Source of the DNA: Alphaproteobacteria bacterium HT1-32
Lineage (GTDB): Bacteria > Pseudomonadota > Alphaproteobacteria > Rhodospirillales > HT1-32
NCBI GenBank assembly: GCA_009649675.1
Contig: WJPL01000002.1
Location: 248,001 to 312,000, forward strand
Direction of reading: 5' to 3'
Length of the DNA: 64,000 bases
Positions 41,956 to 52,165 of the stretch are shown one piece after another. The position numbers and the translations under genes were made by a program. The notes beneath the pieces are model-generated. The model ran no database searches, was not told the origin of the DNA, and saw nothing but the letters and a program-made list of their open reading frames with translations. Position 1 is the first letter of the stretch; every line of letters starts with the position of its first letter.

Positions 41956-44222
41956 GTGATCTCGGCAAGGCGGTCGGGCATCATCAGGCCGGACGGCTGG
42001 CAGAGGCGGAGGCCGGATATCGCGAGGTTCTGGCGGCGGAGCCGGGGCAGCCCTTTGCCCTGAACCTGCTGGGTGTTCTGCTGAACACGACAGGGCGGGC
42101 AGAGGATGCGGTGACGTTACTTCGCAAGGCCGTGCAGCTTCGTCCGTCGAATGGTGAATTTCAGAACAATCTGGGTGAGGCCTTGCGGCTTTCCGGTGAT
42201 TTTGCTGGCGCACTGGTTGCCTATGATGCGGCGCTGGCTGCGCTGGGGCCGAACCCGGCAGTGCTGGGCAACAAGGGCGCTGCGGCTGACCGGAGCGGGG
42301 ATCACAGGCTGGCAGAGACCTGCTTTCAGGAAGCCCGCCGGTTACAGCCGGATGTCGCCCTGCATCATTTCAATATGGGTACGTTCCTGAAACGACAGGG
42401 GCGACTTGATGAGGCGAAGTCGGCATTTGAACAGGCGATAGCCTGTGCGCCGGCTTATGCCGCAGCCTATAATAATCTCGGTAATGTGCTGAAGGATCTG
42501 GGGGATATTCGGGGCGCTTCCGACTGTTACCGGCAAGCCATCCAGCATAATCCCCGCCTTGCAGCGGCGCATGATAATCTGGGGTCCGCGCTGTCTGCAC
42601 TGGGCTCGTCTGATGAGGCGGTCAGTCATCTTCGTCTGGCGGCTGATCTCGCACCGGAGGATGCAAAAACACAGAACAATCTTGCCAATGCGCTGAAACA
42701 GGCGGGCGATACGGATGCTGCGGTGGCCAGTTATCGAGAGGCGCTGGCGCGTGATCCGGGGTTGCGTGATGCCTATCATAATCTGGGCAACGCACTGGCC
42801 GAGGAAGGGCGGACGGAAGCTGCCGCCGCGACCTTCGATGAAGGCTATGGTCTGACGGGTGATGATGGCCTGCTGTTCAAACGTCAGACCATGCTGCCGG
42901 TGATTCCCGGCAGTCAGGCGGAGATCGAACAGGTGCGCAGCGGGCTTGCCGGAAACCTGCGGGAGATGGCGGAGAAGGGGCTGTCGATCGACAATCCGTT
43001 GCGCCAGATCGGCCATACCATGTTTTTTCTGGCGTACCATGACCAGAATGATTGTGCCCTGATGGGACAGGCGGCAGACCTGCTTACCTCTGCCTGTCCG
43101 GACCTGAACTATATTGCGCCGCATGTGGCGGCTGGTCAGAAACCGGGACGACGGATCAGGATTGGTTTTGTCTCCTCTCATTTCCGTACACATACCATCG
43201 CCAAGTTGATGCATGGGGTTGTCGGTAACCTGCCAGCAGACCGGTTTGAACGGTTCGTCTTCAATCTGTGGCCGGGGGCGGATGACTGGTCGTCGCGCAT
43301 GGCGGCCTCAGGCGATCACTATATAAAGCTGCCGGGGGATTTGCGGCTGGCGCGTGAACGGATTGCCGCAGAGCAGCCGGATATCCTGTTTTATCCGGAT
43401 ATCGGTATGGAGCCGACCACATATTTTCTGGGATTCTCCCGTCTGGCGCCGGTTCAGGCGATGACATGGGGGCATCCGGAGACCTCCGGCATCGCGGCGA
43501 TGGACCTGTTCTTCTCCGGAAAGCATCTGGAGACGCCGGGGTCGGAGGCGCAATATCGCGAGCGGCTGATCGGCCTTGATGGCCTGCCGACCTGTTATGA
43601 ACGGCCGGTTCTGCCCGACGGTCTTGGCGACCGCTCCCGGTTCGGGTTTTCAGCGGACAGCCATATTTACCTCTGTCCGCAAAGCCTGTTCAAAATTCAT
43701 CCGGCCTTCGATCAGGTGCTGGCATCGATTGCCGAAAGCGACCCGCTGGCTGAAATTGTCTTTATCGAAGGGGCTCACAAGCACTGGACCGAAAGTCTTC
43801 AGGCCCGGTTTGCGGCAACATCGGACCTGCTGGCTGCAAGAACGCGGTTTATGCCCTTCCTGTCAGGGGAAGATTTCATCCGGTTGATTTCAGCCGCTGA
43901 CGTCATGCTCGACCCGATCCATTTCAGTGGTGGCAATACCAGCTTTGAAGGCTTTGCGACGGGGACACCGATTATCACCATGGCTGGCAAGTTCATGCGG
44001 AGCCGCGTGACCTATGCCATGTATCGTCAGATGGGGATTGATGCCTGTATTGCCGACAGTCCGGAAGATTATGTCCGTCTGGCGGTGGAGACAGCCTCGG
44101 TAAAGTCACTGCGGGAAGATATCCGTTCAGACATTATTGCGGCGGGCGACCGGCTGTATAACCAACGGGGTCCGGTACAGGAAATGGCGGATATTCTGGA
44201 GGCGGAAGGCCGTTCCCGCTGA
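41952..44222 (+). CDS. long TPR-SPINDLY O-GlcNAc-transferase-like protein
   Basis: 756 residues from GTG 41952, overlapping the methyltransferase stop. About nine TPRs occupy residues 1-310 (for example AAYNNLGNVLKDLGDIRGA and AYHNLGNALAEEGRTEAA). The C-terminal half has a GT-B/OGT-like fold: RIGFVSSHFRTHTIAKLMHGV, FYPDIGMEPTTYFLGFSRLAP, QAMTWGHPETSGIAAMD, YLCPQSLFKIHPAFD and DPIHFSGGNTSFEGFATG. It differs from the two shorter OGT paralogues and forms its own subgroup. It ends the Gmd-Fcl-FkbM operon, suggesting that it uses the sugar made there. Confidence 0.9.
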   Translation: MSDLGKAVGHHQAGRLAEAEAGYREVLAAEPGQPFALNLLGVLLNTTGRAEDAVTLLRKAVQLRPSNGEFQNNLGEALRLSGDFAGALVAYDAALAALGPNPAVLGNKGAAADRSGDHRLAETCFQEARRLQPDVALHHFNMGTFLKRQGRLDEAKSAFEQAIACAPAYAAAYNNLGNVLKDLGDIRGASDCYRQAIQHNPRLAAAHDNLGSALSALGSSDEAVSHLRLAADLAPEDAKTQNNLANALKQAGDTDAAVASYREALARDPGLRDAYHNLGNALAEEGRTEAAAATFDEGYGLTGDDGLLFKRQTMLPVIPGSQAEIEQVRSGLAGNLREMAEKGLSIDNPLRQIGHTMFFLAYHDQNDCALMGQAADLLTSACPDLNYIAPHVAAGQKPGRRIRIGFVSSHFRTHTIAKLMHGVVGNLPADRFERFVFNLWPGADDWSSRMAASGDHYIKLPGDLRLARERIAAEQPDILFYPDIGMEPTTYFLGFSRLAPVQAMTWGHPETSGIAAMDLFFSGKHLETPGSEAQYRERLIGLDGLPTCYERPVLPDGLGDRSRFGFSADSHIYLCPQSLFKIHPAFDQVLASIAESDPLAEIVFIEGAHKHWTESLQARFAATSDLLAARTRFMPFLSGEDFIRLISAADVMLDPIHFSGGNTSFEGFATGTPIITMAGKFMRSRVTYAMYRQMGIDACIADSPEDYVRLAVETASVKSLREDIRSDIIAAGDRLYNQRGPVQEMADILEAEGRSR

Positions 44223-44224
44223 GT

Positions 44225-45370
44225 TTACGGCAGTACCGGCTGCATTGCTTCGCACAGGTAAAGCCCGAGCTTCCTTGAACCCTGCGGTGTCGTATGGACG
44301 ATATCGTAGTAATCGCCGGGTGCCGTCGGCAGGTTCTGTTCGGCATCGATGCAGAACAGCCCTTCTTTCTCGCAGACCTCAAGCATTGCCTTGTTGAACT
44401 GGTGAAGCTGGAAATAATCGCCAAGGTCGCCGGTTATCCGGCCATCCCGGACGATATAGGTGCCTTTGCCCTGGGTCACCAGAACCGGTACGGAACCCCG
44501 GTCACTGATGGTTTTTGCCAGCAGGGCAACGCGCTCTTTGTAATCACCGATGACACCGGCATAGATAGCCGCAAATTCGGCATCGCCCCGCTGATACTCC
44601 GCGTCGCCGATGGTGACGCTTTCTTCTGCTTTGGCCGCCAGTTCCTGCCTGATCAGGTCAACACCGGCAACCGCGACATCCCCGGCGATATGATCAGGGC
44701 GTGAGGCGGCATCGTTGATACCGGCACGTGAAGCTTCGATATTGTCCCGGATAATCCGGTACATCCGGTGAAGTGCGGAATTCATCTTGATGGAACGGCG
44801 GATTGATTTCAGCCGGTCATGGGGGCGGGCAGACTCGGTCCAGAGGGTGATGTCATCAACTGCACGCTGTCCTGCCTTGCTGTCGAACACGACGTCGTTG
44901 ATGCCTATGGCGGCAACAACATAGGCAGGTTTCAGACCGGGGACATGATCCAGCCAGAGCGGGAAATTGTTGATATGCCCGGCAGTGGTTTGTCCGGTCA
45001 CGCCTGCATTGGCGACACGGGCCTCATAGCCCTTATCACGCAGGCAGGTGCCAAGGACATCAGACCATGTTTCCCCTTCGGAGACGAACCGCTGATCTGT
45101 CGTGCTTCCGCCAAGGGTGACGATACTGACATCACCGGGAGCGCCGAAGTCGCCTCGCAGGCCATAATAATCCCGGCGATAGGTGACAGGTGAAGACCGG
45201 GGATATTTGTCGTCAGTCTGGATGGTCCAGTCGACCTCACGGTACATGCTGATCATGTAAAGACCGGGTGCCTTGAACCAGGCACCAAATACCAGTTCGA
45301 GGATCACCACGCCGACCAGAAGAACCGCAATGTTGATTGCAGCCAGTTTTCCGATTTTACGAATCTTCAT
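44225..45370 (-). CDS. membrane-anchored SGNH/GDSL hydrolase
   Basis: 381 residues from ATG 45370; the longer frame overlaps the regulator gene. Residues about 8-30 form a membrane anchor (LAAINIAVLLVGVVILELVF). The SGNH blocks are IVTLGGSTTDQ (nucleophile Ser in block I), AAIGINDVVF (block III Gly and Asn) and DIVHTTPQGSRKLG (block V Asp and His). Related anchored enzymes add or remove acetyl groups on periplasmic or surface polysaccharides. The gene ends three bases from the convergent OGT gene. A role in decorating the local glycan is possible but not shown. Confidence 0.85.
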   Translation of the reverse strand: MKIRKIGKLAAINIAVLLVGVVILELVFGAWFKAPGLYMISMYREVDWTIQTDDKYPRSSPVTYRRDYYGLRGDFGAPGDVSIVTLGGSTTDQRFVSEGETWSDVLGTCLRDKGYEARVANAGVTGQTTAGHINNFPLWLDHVPGLKPAYVVAAIGINDVVFDSKAGQRAVDDITLWTESARPHDRLKSIRRSIKMNSALHRMYRIIRDNIEASRAGINDAASRPDHIAGDVAVAGVDLIRQELAAKAEESVTIGDAEYQRGDAEFAAIYAGVIGDYKERVALLAKTISDRGSVPVLVTQGKGTYIVRDGRITGDLGDYFQLHQFNKAMLEVCEKEGLFCIDAEQNLPTAPGDYYDIVHTTPQGSRKLGLYLCEAMQPVLP

Positions 45371-45398
45371 GCAGTGTTCCGGGCTGCTGCGGTAAAGG

Positions 45399-45932
45399 TC
45401 AGCCCATTTCCCCGCGGAGACTTTCAAGCCAGACAAGGCGCTGTTCGGAAAGAGATATTTCCTTTTCAACCCAGTCTGTAAAGAAGCGTCCTTCTGCGGC
45501 GAAGCTGCCGCGGAGTGCGATGAGACGGTCGAGGTCGCGTTCTGTGCGTTCGGACAGAAGGTCGAGCTGGGCCTGCTGTTGTGACGGAGACATCAGCTTC
45601 AGAAAACGGAACTTCAGCGAGATCACCAGACGGGAAAACTCGCTGTCGGAATCGCGCAGATTGGCCATCATCAGAGTTTCAAATTCAGCCCGTCCTTTGG
45701 GCGTGATGGAAATGATGTGATCGCCATCCGGGTCTTCTGCTGAAACCAGTCCTTCATAACGCAGCAACTCAATGGATGTCCCCATCATTTCCAGCGAAGG
45801 GCCGGTGACTGCCGTAATATGGGTGCGGATTGCCTGCGCCAGTTCGGCATATGGGCAGCTTCCGCCCATCAGTATACCGAGGCCACAGAGCCGGGTGGCT
45901 TCTTTGGGTGTCAGGGAGTTATCGGGATACAT
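45399..45932 (-). CDS. winged-helix transcriptional regulator, PadR-like
   Basis: 177 residues. The N-terminal 90 residues read as a winged helix: LTPKEATRLCGLGILMGG, PSLEMMGTSIELLRYEGLVSAEDPDGDHIISITPKGRAEF, where the last part is the wing and the following strand. The C-terminal helices (about 95-175; LKFRFLKLMSPSQQQAQLDLL) resemble the dimerisation helices of PadR/Vir-type regulators. It is upstream of the SGNH hydrolase gene on the same strand (29 bases apart) and downstream of hemA. Target and effector are unknown. Confidence 0.7.
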   Translation of the reverse strand: MYPDNSLTPKEATRLCGLGILMGGSCPYAELAQAIRTHITAVTGPSLEMMGTSIELLRYEGLVSAEDPDGDHIISITPKGRAEFETLMMANLRDSDSEFSRLVISLKFRFLKLMSPSQQQAQLDLLSERTERDLDRLIALRGSFAAEGRFFTDWVEKEISLSEQRLVWLESLRGEMG

Positions 45933-45958
45933 TGATCTTTATACTCCTGTCAGCGGTT

Positions 45959-47182
45959 TCAGGCCGCTGCTTTCAATCCAAGATTGTTCCAGACTGTGCG
46001 AAGGGCAGAGACCAGCTTTTCGATGTCCTCATCGCTGTGATGGGGTGTCGGTGTAATGCGCAGGCGCTCCGTCCCGCGTGCAACTGTTGGGTAATTGATT
46101 GGCTGCACATAAATACCGTGATCTTCCATCAGCCGGTCACTGGCTTCCCGGCAAAGCTTCGGATCCCCGACAAGTACAGGCACAATATGGCTGTCTGATG
46201 GCATTACCGGCAGACCGGCGGCTTTCAGCTGGCGTTTCACCTGGGCAGCCCGTTCCTGATGCCTTACCCGAAGCTGGTTGTTTGCCCGTACATTCCGGAC
46301 AGAGGCAAGTGCCGCTGCCGCAACGGCCGGGGGCAGGGAGGTGGTAAAGATGAAACCCTGGCCGAAAGACCGGACAAAGTCGGTCAGCGCAGCGGATGCC
46401 GCGATATAGCCGCCGACGACACCAAAGCCTTTGGCCAGTGTGCCCTGAATGACATCAATACGGTCTGCCAGACCTTCACGTTCTGATACGCCGGCGCCGC
46501 TGTTGCCGTAAAGGCCGACAGCATGGACTTCGTCGATATAGCTCAGTGCGCCGTGGCGCTCGCAGACATCAATGATTTCACCAATCGGTGCGATATCTCC
46601 GTCCATTGAATAGACGGATTCGAAAGCAACCAGCTTTGAGCAGTTTTCGGGCAGGTCTGATAGCAGCCGGTCCAGATCTGCCGGATCGTTATGCCGGAAT
46701 ACCTGTTTTTTTGCCCGGCTGTAACGGATGCCGGCGATCATCGAGTTATGGTTTTCCGCATCCGACAGCACAACGCAGTCCGGCAGGCGTTCCGCCAGTG
46801 TCGCAAGTGCTGTGAGGTTGGCCACATAACCGGAGGTGAACAGAAGCGCGGATGCCTTGCCATGCAGGCTTGCCAGTTCGCGTTCCAGCAAGACATGGCG
46901 GTGATTGTTACCGGAAATATTGCGCGTTCCACCGGCACCAACACCAAGGCTTTCTGCGGCCTCGGTCATGGCGGCGATAACGTCGGGATGCTGGCTCATA
47001 CCGAGATAATCGTTTGAGCACCAGACAGTGACCTCCTGACGGGTGTCATCATCTGTCGGGTCTGGCCGGTTTACCGCATGCGGATAAGTCCCGGTCGGAC
47101 GTTCCAGATCAGCGAAAATCCGATAGTCACCGTTGGTTCTGAGGCGACCGAGTTCTTTTTCAAAATGAGCTTCGTAATTCAT
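45959..47182 (-). CDS. hemA: 5-aminolevulinate synthase
   Basis: 407 residues from ATG 47182 (GTG 47185 is the alternative). It condenses glycine with succinyl-CoA to give 5-aminolevulinate, the first step of tetrapyrrole synthesis by the Shemin route of alphaproteobacteria. Motifs are [54 protein letters not shown] and the PLP lysine in [12 protein letters not shown]; the SLPPA and [14 protein letters not shown] regions bind CoA and close the fold. Length and motifs distinguish it from the related 2-amino-3-ketobutyrate ligase. It is 17 bases from an aminotransferase gene upstream. Confidence 0.97.
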   Translation of the reverse strand: MNYEAHFEKELGRLRTNGDYRIFADLERPTGTYPHAVNRPDPTDDDTRQEVTVWCSNDYLGMSQHPDVIAAMTEAAESLGVGAGGTRNISGNNHRHVLLERELASLHGKASALLFTSGYVANLTALATLAERLPDCVVLSDAENHNSMIAGIRYSRAKKQVFRHNDPADLDRLLSDLPENCSKLVAFESVYSMDGDIAPIGEIIDVCERHGALSYIDEVHAVGLYGNSGAGVSEREGLADRIDVIQGTLAKGFGVVGGYIAASAALTDFVRSFGQGFIFTTSLPPAVAAAALASVRNVRANNQLRVRHQERAAQVKRQLKAAGLPVMPSDSHIVPVLVGDPKLCREASDRLMEDHGIYVQPINYPTVARGTERLRITPTPHHSDEDIEKLVSALRTVWNNLGLKAAA

Positions 47183-47199
47183 CACAGGATATCCGTTGC

Positions 47200-48576
47200 T
47201 CAGACCAGCGCCGCCAGTTCCGGCTCTGCTGCATCAAGCGCGCGATGGAGTTTTTCCATCATTTCATCGATCTGCTCTCTGGAGATAATCAATGGCGGGC
47301 AAAACGCAATGTTGTCGCCGATTGCACGAATGATCAGCCCCTGTTCGACAGTGACACGTTCGATGACCTTTCCGGCCCCCTGTGTCGGATCGAAGGAGCG
47401 TTTCGTTGCCTTGTCGGCAACCAGTTCAAAAGCGCCGACCAGTCCTTTACCACGGACTTCACCGACAAACGGGCGATCCAGAACCGTGCGGAGCTGCGTC
47501 TGGAAATGGTCCATGACGGACTGAACATGACCAACCATGTTGGTTTCTTCGTAGATTTTGAGGGTTTCGAACGCAACGGCGCAGCCTACCGGATGGCCGG
47601 AATAGGTGTAGCCATGCCCCAGCACGCCGATCTTCTTCGAGTTGTCGGCGAGCGCCTGATAGATCTTGTCGTTGATCAGGACGGCAGAGATCGGAATATA
47701 GGCACCTGACAGAGCCTTGGCGCAGGTCAGAATGTCCGGCTTCATGTTGAATGTCTGGGTGCCCCAGTATTCACCGGTCCGGCCAAACCCGCAGATCACT
47801 TCGTCGGCCACCAGCAGCACGTCATATTTGTTCAGGACAGCCTGAATTTTTTCATAATAGGTGGCGGGCGGCACGATAACGCCACCGGCCCCCATGATCG
47901 GTTCGCAGAACATGGCCGCAACCGTGTCCGGGCCTTCTTCGAGGATCAGGGCTTCCAGTTCAGCGGCGCAGCGGCTGGCAAACTGCTCTTCCGTTTCGCC
48001 ATCATGGGCAAAACGGTAATGGTGCGGGCAGGTGGTATGCCGGAACATTGAAAACGGCAGGTCGAAATCGCGCTGGTTGTTCGGCAGGGCCGTCATTGAA
48101 GCGGCGGCCAGTGTAACGCCGTGATAGCCTTTGACCCGGCTGATAATCTTCTTCTTCTCAGGCCGGCCAAGGGCATTGTTGTAATACCAGATGAACTTGA
48201 TGGCTGTATCATTGGCTTCCGAGCCGGAGTTACAGAAGAAAGCCTTCGACATTTCGACGGGAGAGACCTCAAGAAGTTTCTCGGCCAGCTCCATGGAGAT
48301 GTCCGTCGTGCGACCATTGAAGGTGTGATAATAGGGCAGCTTCTGCATTTGCTCGGTTGCGGCGCGCACCAGTCGCTCCTCACCAAAGCCGAGGGAGGCA
48401 CACCAAAGGCCGCTCATCGCTTCGAGATACTCATTCCCTGCATTGTCGGTGACATAGATACCTTTGCCTGTGGTCAGCATCATCGGACCGGTCTGCTCAA
48501 GCGCACGCATGTTGGTATAGCCATGCAGCTGGCTGGCGACGTCACGGGCTTCGGGGGAATTTGGAATGAAAGTCAT
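47200..48576 (-). CDS. class III omega-aminotransferase
   Basis: 458 residues from ATG 48576, preceded by a well spaced CCGGAG. Motifs are [73 protein letters not shown] and the PLP lysine in [16 protein letters not shown]. Sequences of this shape belong to the aspartate/omega-amino-acid:pyruvate aminotransferases (beta-alanine, putrescine, taurine and similar amines). The polyamine-type importer in the same window makes an amine substrate plausible. It is upstream of hemA in the same direction; whether they form one operon is unclear. Confidence 0.9.
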   Translation of the reverse strand: MTFIPNSPEARDVASQLHGYTNMRALEQTGPMMLTTGKGIYVTDNAGNEYLEAMSGLWCASLGFGEERLVRAATEQMQKLPYYHTFNGRTTDISMELAEKLLEVSPVEMSKAFFCNSGSEANDTAIKFIWYYNNALGRPEKKKIISRVKGYHGVTLAAASMTALPNNQRDFDLPFSMFRHTTCPHHYRFAHDGETEEQFASRCAAELEALILEEGPDTVAAMFCEPIMGAGGVIVPPATYYEKIQAVLNKYDVLLVADEVICGFGRTGEYWGTQTFNMKPDILTCAKALSGAYIPISAVLINDKIYQALADNSKKIGVLGHGYTYSGHPVGCAVAFETLKIYEETNMVGHVQSVMDHFQTQLRTVLDRPFVGEVRGKGLVGAFELVADKATKRSFDPTQGAGKVIERVTVEQGLIIRAIGDNIAFCPPLIISREQIDEMMEKLHRALDAAEPELAALV

Positions 48577-48661
48577 TGGTTTAGCTCCGGGTGGGGTCAG
48601 GCTACCGGGAATTTGCCGCCAAACCGCCTCCGCGTCCAATCAAATGGTGATAAATATTGAC

Positions 48662-49591
48662 CTAGCCCGGAAGATCGCAGGATGCGGGGTTCAGACTGTC
48701 AGCCAGCTCTGAAATTTTGGACTTTGTCGCCAGACCTGCCTGTGCGCCATGGTGACGACAGGCCAGACCACCTGCCGCACTGGCGAAAGCAAGGGCATCC
48801 GGCAGCGTCTTGTTGTCTGCCAGAGCTGCCGCCAGCGCACCGCAAAAGGCATCTCCGGCGCCGACTGTGTCGACAACTTCGACCTTCGGGGCAGCGACGC
48901 GGATGCCGCCTTTGCCGGTTACGGCAACCGCGCCGTCACCACCAAGCGTTACAATCAGTTCGATACCGTATGAGCGATTGAGAGCGGTGGCTGCTGTCAG
49001 CGGGTCATCTGCCGGCAACTGGCGTTCCTGTGCTGCCTGCATGGCTTCGATCTCATTGACCAGCAGCAGCGACAGTTTTGGTAAAACCGACTCAGGGATC
49101 GGTCCGGTCGGCGCATTGTTAAGGAGGATGCGCAGACCATTTGCCGCGGCGAGGTCAACAGCTTTCCATATTTCCGTGTAGTCGACTTCCATCTGAAGCA
49201 TCAGGATATCGCCCTGATGAAGACCGGCCGGATGCAGTTGTTCTGCCCGGACCAGACGGTTTGCGCCGCTGGCCACGATAATCTGGTTCTGACCATCCGG
49301 TGCGACCGAGATGGTGGCGCAGCCCGTAGCGGCATCGACCCGTTCCACGGCACTGATATCAACGCCGGCTTCTGTGAAGGCGGCCAGAGGAAGAGCGGCG
49401 AAGTCGTCCCGCCCCACACAGCCGATCATCCTGACATCACCACCCGCCCGGGCGGCAGCAACAGCCTGATTTGCTCCCTTGCCGCCGGGAAATGCCTCGA
49501 ACTTTTCGCAGAGGACCGTTTCGCCGGGTGCGGGCAGATGCGGAGGGGTGAAAACCAGATCAAGATTGATTGACCCGAAGACGTGAATCAT
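48662..49591 (-). CDS. rbsK: ribokinase-like PfkB sugar kinase
   Basis: 309 residues, the length of ribokinase. IHVFGSINLDLVF and EAFPGGKGANQAVAAARAGG form the N-terminal signature; VVDTVGAGDAFCGALAAAL is the C-terminal signature with the anion hole and catalytic Asp; ILLNNAPTGPIPE and LLLVNEIEA are typical of ribokinases. It phosphorylates ribose or a similar pentose or nucleoside at the 5-OH. No ribose transporter is adjacent. Its start overlaps the preceding methyltransferase stop by four bases. Confidence 0.85.
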   Translation of the reverse strand: MIHVFGSINLDLVFTPPHLPAPGETVLCEKFEAFPGGKGANQAVAAARAGGDVRMIGCVGRDDFAALPLAAFTEAGVDISAVERVDAATGCATISVAPDGQNQIIVASGANRLVRAEQLHPAGLHQGDILMLQMEVDYTEIWKAVDLAAANGLRILLNNAPTGPIPESVLPKLSLLLVNEIEAMQAAQERQLPADDPLTAATALNRSYGIELIVTLGGDGAVAVTGKGGIRVAAPKVEVVDTVGAGDAFCGALAAALADNKTLPDALAFASAAGGLACRHHGAQAGLATKSKISELADSLNPASCDLPG

Positions 49592-50406
49592 CCGCGGGCG
49601 ACCAGATAGAACACCTTATGTGAGACGTGCAGCATCTCACCGGGAAATTTGTCTTTCAGTGTGGCTGCCAGATCGCTGTCCAGCGCATCCGCCATTTCCC
49701 GCGGCAGAACGGCACCGACGCCTGCGCTGGCACGAATACGTTGTCGCCAGATATCGGGGGCAACGGCGATTTGTGTGTTGAAGGTGGCTTCCTGCACATC
49801 ACGAAACCCGGTGGTGCCGAGCTGGCGCGACCAGTCCATGTAATTCGACTGGCGAAACAGGATGTTCCAGTCCGGGTTGTAACGCTGGATGATTTCTTCC
49901 GTGGCTTCTGCCGGTCCGCCGCTGCGGGGTACCCAGTCCATCTGGGCAATGGCAATCTGGCCGCCATGTTTCAGCAACCGGCGACTTTCCTGACCTGCTT
50001 TCAGCCGGTCGAATAAATGCCATGCCTGCCCGGCGACAACACAATCGAAAACTTCATCGGGCAGTCCGGTATCTTCTGCCTTCGCCTGCAGGTAGTTCAG
50101 GGAGCCTGTACAATCACTTTCCGGCTGGAGGGCTTCCACCAGCATGTCAGGTGAACGGTCCAGTGCGGTAACCGAACATCCGCGCGCCGCGAAGGCACGG
50201 GCAAAATTACCGCGACCGGTTCCAAGGTCGACCAGCTGCTGTCCGGCGATGCCAACGCCAAGCGACGACAGTCGCTGGAACAGTTCGTCCGGAAAATCGA
50301 TTAATCCCGTATTGGCCAAATATGCCCCCAATTCTTTCAGGCCCGAGAGACAATTATGCATGGCCAGAAGGGGCAGGCGACCGTTTTTGTTATAAAAATA
50401 CGTCAT
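49588..50406 (-). CDS. class I SAM-dependent methyltransferase
   Basis: 272 residues from ATG 50406. LVDLGTGRGNFARAFAARG is the SAM-binding motif I, followed by VTALDRSPDML and FDCVVAGQAWHLFD (motif of the Methyltransf_11 family), then GGQIAIAQMDW. The substrate is not predictable. The product could also start at the Met at residue 16. It is co-directional with and overlaps the ribokinase gene, and is divergent from manC, 80 bases away. Confidence 0.88.
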   Translation of the reverse strand: MTYFYNKNGRLPLLAMHNCLSGLKELGAYLANTGLIDFPDELFQRLSSLGVGIAGQQLVDLGTGRGNFARAFAARGCSVTALDRSPDMLVEALQPESDCTGSLNYLQAKAEDTGLPDEVFDCVVAGQAWHLFDRLKAGQESRRLLKHGGQIAIAQMDWVPRSGGPAEATEEIIQRYNPDWNILFRQSNYMDWSRQLGTTGFRDVQEATFNTQIAVAPDIWRQRIRASAGVGAVLPREMADALDSDLAATLKDKFPGEMLHVSHKVFYLVARG

Positions 50407-50486
50407 TTACCGGCGAATGTGCATGGCGATGGTAATTGGCAGAGCGGCCGCTTTCGTGTAGGCGTGAAAGTGAAAGTAGCAAGGTG

Positions 50487-51905
50487 ATGTCTGAACTTAT
50501 TCCCATCATATTGTCCGGCGGTTCGGGCACGCGCCTCTGGCCACTGTCCCGTGCGCTTTATCCGAAACAGTTGCAGGTGCTGGCCGGCAGCGAAACCCTG
50601 CTGCAGGGCGCTTTGCGCCGGGTTCAGGGTGCGCAGTTCGCAGCACCTCTGGTGATTTGCAATCATGAACACCGGTTTGTCGTTGCCGAACAGGCACGGA
50701 CACTGGGCCTGCCCCTCGGGGACATCGTGCTGGAACCGGTGGGACGTAATACGGCACCGGCTGCGGCTGTCGCTGCCCTGCTGGCTCTGGAACGCCATGG
50801 TGACAAACCGGTGGTACTGATGCCTTCGGATCATATCGTCAGCGACAAGGCGGCCTTTTCTGAGGCCCTGTCGCAGGCGGCGGAAGCAGCAAACAGGGGG
50901 CGGCTGGTGACTTTCGGTATTACACCAGGCCGCGCGGAAACCGGATACGGCTATATCCTCCGCGGGATGGAGATTGCAGATGCCCCGGGTGTGGCAGAGG
51001 TCGGGGCCTTTGTTGAAAAGCCGGATCTGGCGACGGCCGAATCCTACCTCGCTGACGGGCGCTATCTCTGGAATTCGGGCATTTTTGTTTTCCGTCCCTC
51101 CGACATGATTGCCGAACTGGAGCGTTTTCAGCCTGATCTGCTGGCGGCGACGGAGTTGGCGGTTCGCCGGGCCGAGCGGGATATGGATTTCCTCCGGCTG
51201 GATCCGGCTGCGTTTGAGAGCATTTCCGGCCTCTCGGTCGATTACGCGGTAATGGAACATACGGAACGCGCTGCGGTGGTACCGGTCGATATGGGCTGGT
51301 CCGATGTTGGCAGCTGGCATGCCCTGTGGGAAATCGGTGACAAGGACGATCAGGGGAATGTCACGACAGGTGACGTCATGCTGACAAAGACAGCCAATTC
51401 GCTGGTTCACACGACAGGTCCGCTGGTCGTGACGCTGGGGGTTGAGGATCTGGTTGTCGTGGCGACGGCAGACGCCTTTCTGGTCACTGACCGGTCACAT
51501 GCCGCCTCGCTGGGGGATGTCGTGAAACGACTGACCGACGCCGGGCATCCTGCGGCTTCAACGCCGCAACGGGTCTATCGCCCCTGGGGGTTTTATCAGT
51601 CCGTCGATGCGGGGGAACGCTATCAGGTCAAACATATCTCGGTGAAACCCGGTGCCAGCCTGTCATTGCAGCGGCACGCGAAACGCTCTGAACACTGGGT
51701 GGTCGTCAATGGTGTGGCCGAAGTGGTTTGCGGCGAAGAGACTAAGCTGATGCATGAGAATGAATCGATTTTCATTCCCGTCGGGGCCACCCACCGGCTT
51801 GCAAATCCCGGGGATGAGCCGTTGCGCATTATTGAAGTCCAGACCGGCAGCTATCTTGGTGAAGATGATATTGAACGGTTGGAGGATAATTATGGCCGGG
51901 GATGA
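50487..51905 (+). CDS. manC: mannose-1-phosphate guanylyltransferase / mannose-6-phosphate isomerase
   Basis: 472 residues from ATG 50487, the standard length of the bifunctional type II enzyme. The guanylyltransferase signature is IILSGGSGTRLWPLSR with YPKQL after it; EPVGRNTAPAAAVAALLA, VLMPSDHIV, FVEKPD and WNSGIFVFRPS follow. The C-terminal cupin isomerase domain has RPWGFYQSVD, VKPGASLSLQRHAKRSEHW and ESIFIPVGATHRLANPG. It makes GDP-mannose, which Gmd and Fcl (39124-41137) can turn into GDP-fucose. A small membrane-protein gene starts 14 bases before its stop. Confidence 0.96.
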   Translation: MSELIPIILSGGSGTRLWPLSRALYPKQLQVLAGSETLLQGALRRVQGAQFAAPLVICNHEHRFVVAEQARTLGLPLGDIVLEPVGRNTAPAAAVAALLALERHGDKPVVLMPSDHIVSDKAAFSEALSQAAEAANRGRLVTFGITPGRAETGYGYILRGMEIADAPGVAEVGAFVEKPDLATAESYLADGRYLWNSGIFVFRPSDMIAELERFQPDLLAATELAVRRAERDMDFLRLDPAAFESISGLSVDYAVMEHTERAAVVPVDMGWSDVGSWHALWEIGDKDDQGNVTTGDVMLTKTANSLVHTTGPLVVTLGVEDLVVVATADAFLVTDRSHAASLGDVVKRLTDAGHPAASTPQRVYRPWGFYQSVDAGERYQVKHISVKPGASLSLQRHAKRSEHWVVVNGVAEVVCGEETKLMHENESIFIPVGATHRLANPGDEPLRIIEVQTGSYLGEDDIERLEDNYGRG

Positions 51906-52149
51906 TGAAACGCCGGATGGCGGGTCAGGTAATGCAAAGCCGGTCAACCGGGTCAGGGCAGCCCTGATCGCACTTGCCGGGGGCAGCGCCATTGCCGCCC
52001 TGCTGATCTGGTTCTTCCAGATCGACTATGACGCGGCTTTCACCGGTCCCCTGACGATCCGGGCTGTCATTGATACGGCAGTCTCGGCGCTCGCCTGGGG
52101 CGGCGGTGTGGTGACGGTCTGGCGGGTGGTTACAAAAGGCACGGACTGA
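51892..52149 (+). CDS. small two-helix membrane protein of unknown function
   Basis: 85 residues from ATG 51892, with GGAGG at 51881-51885 six bases upstream; the coding end of manC is overlapped. Two hydrophobic segments (ALIALAGGSAIAALLIWFF and a second around VIDTAVSALAWGGGVVTVW) surround a short loop. The N-terminus is polar. The precise ribosome site supports real translation. Its function is unknown; coupling to manC suggests a link with exopolysaccharide or GDP-sugar use. Confidence 0.65.
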   Translation: MAGDDETPDGGSGNAKPVNRVRAALIALAGGSAIAALLIWFFQIDYDAAFTGPLTIRAVIDTAVSALAWGGGVVTVWRVVTKGTD

Positions 52150-52165
52150 GGACAGGCCGTTACCA

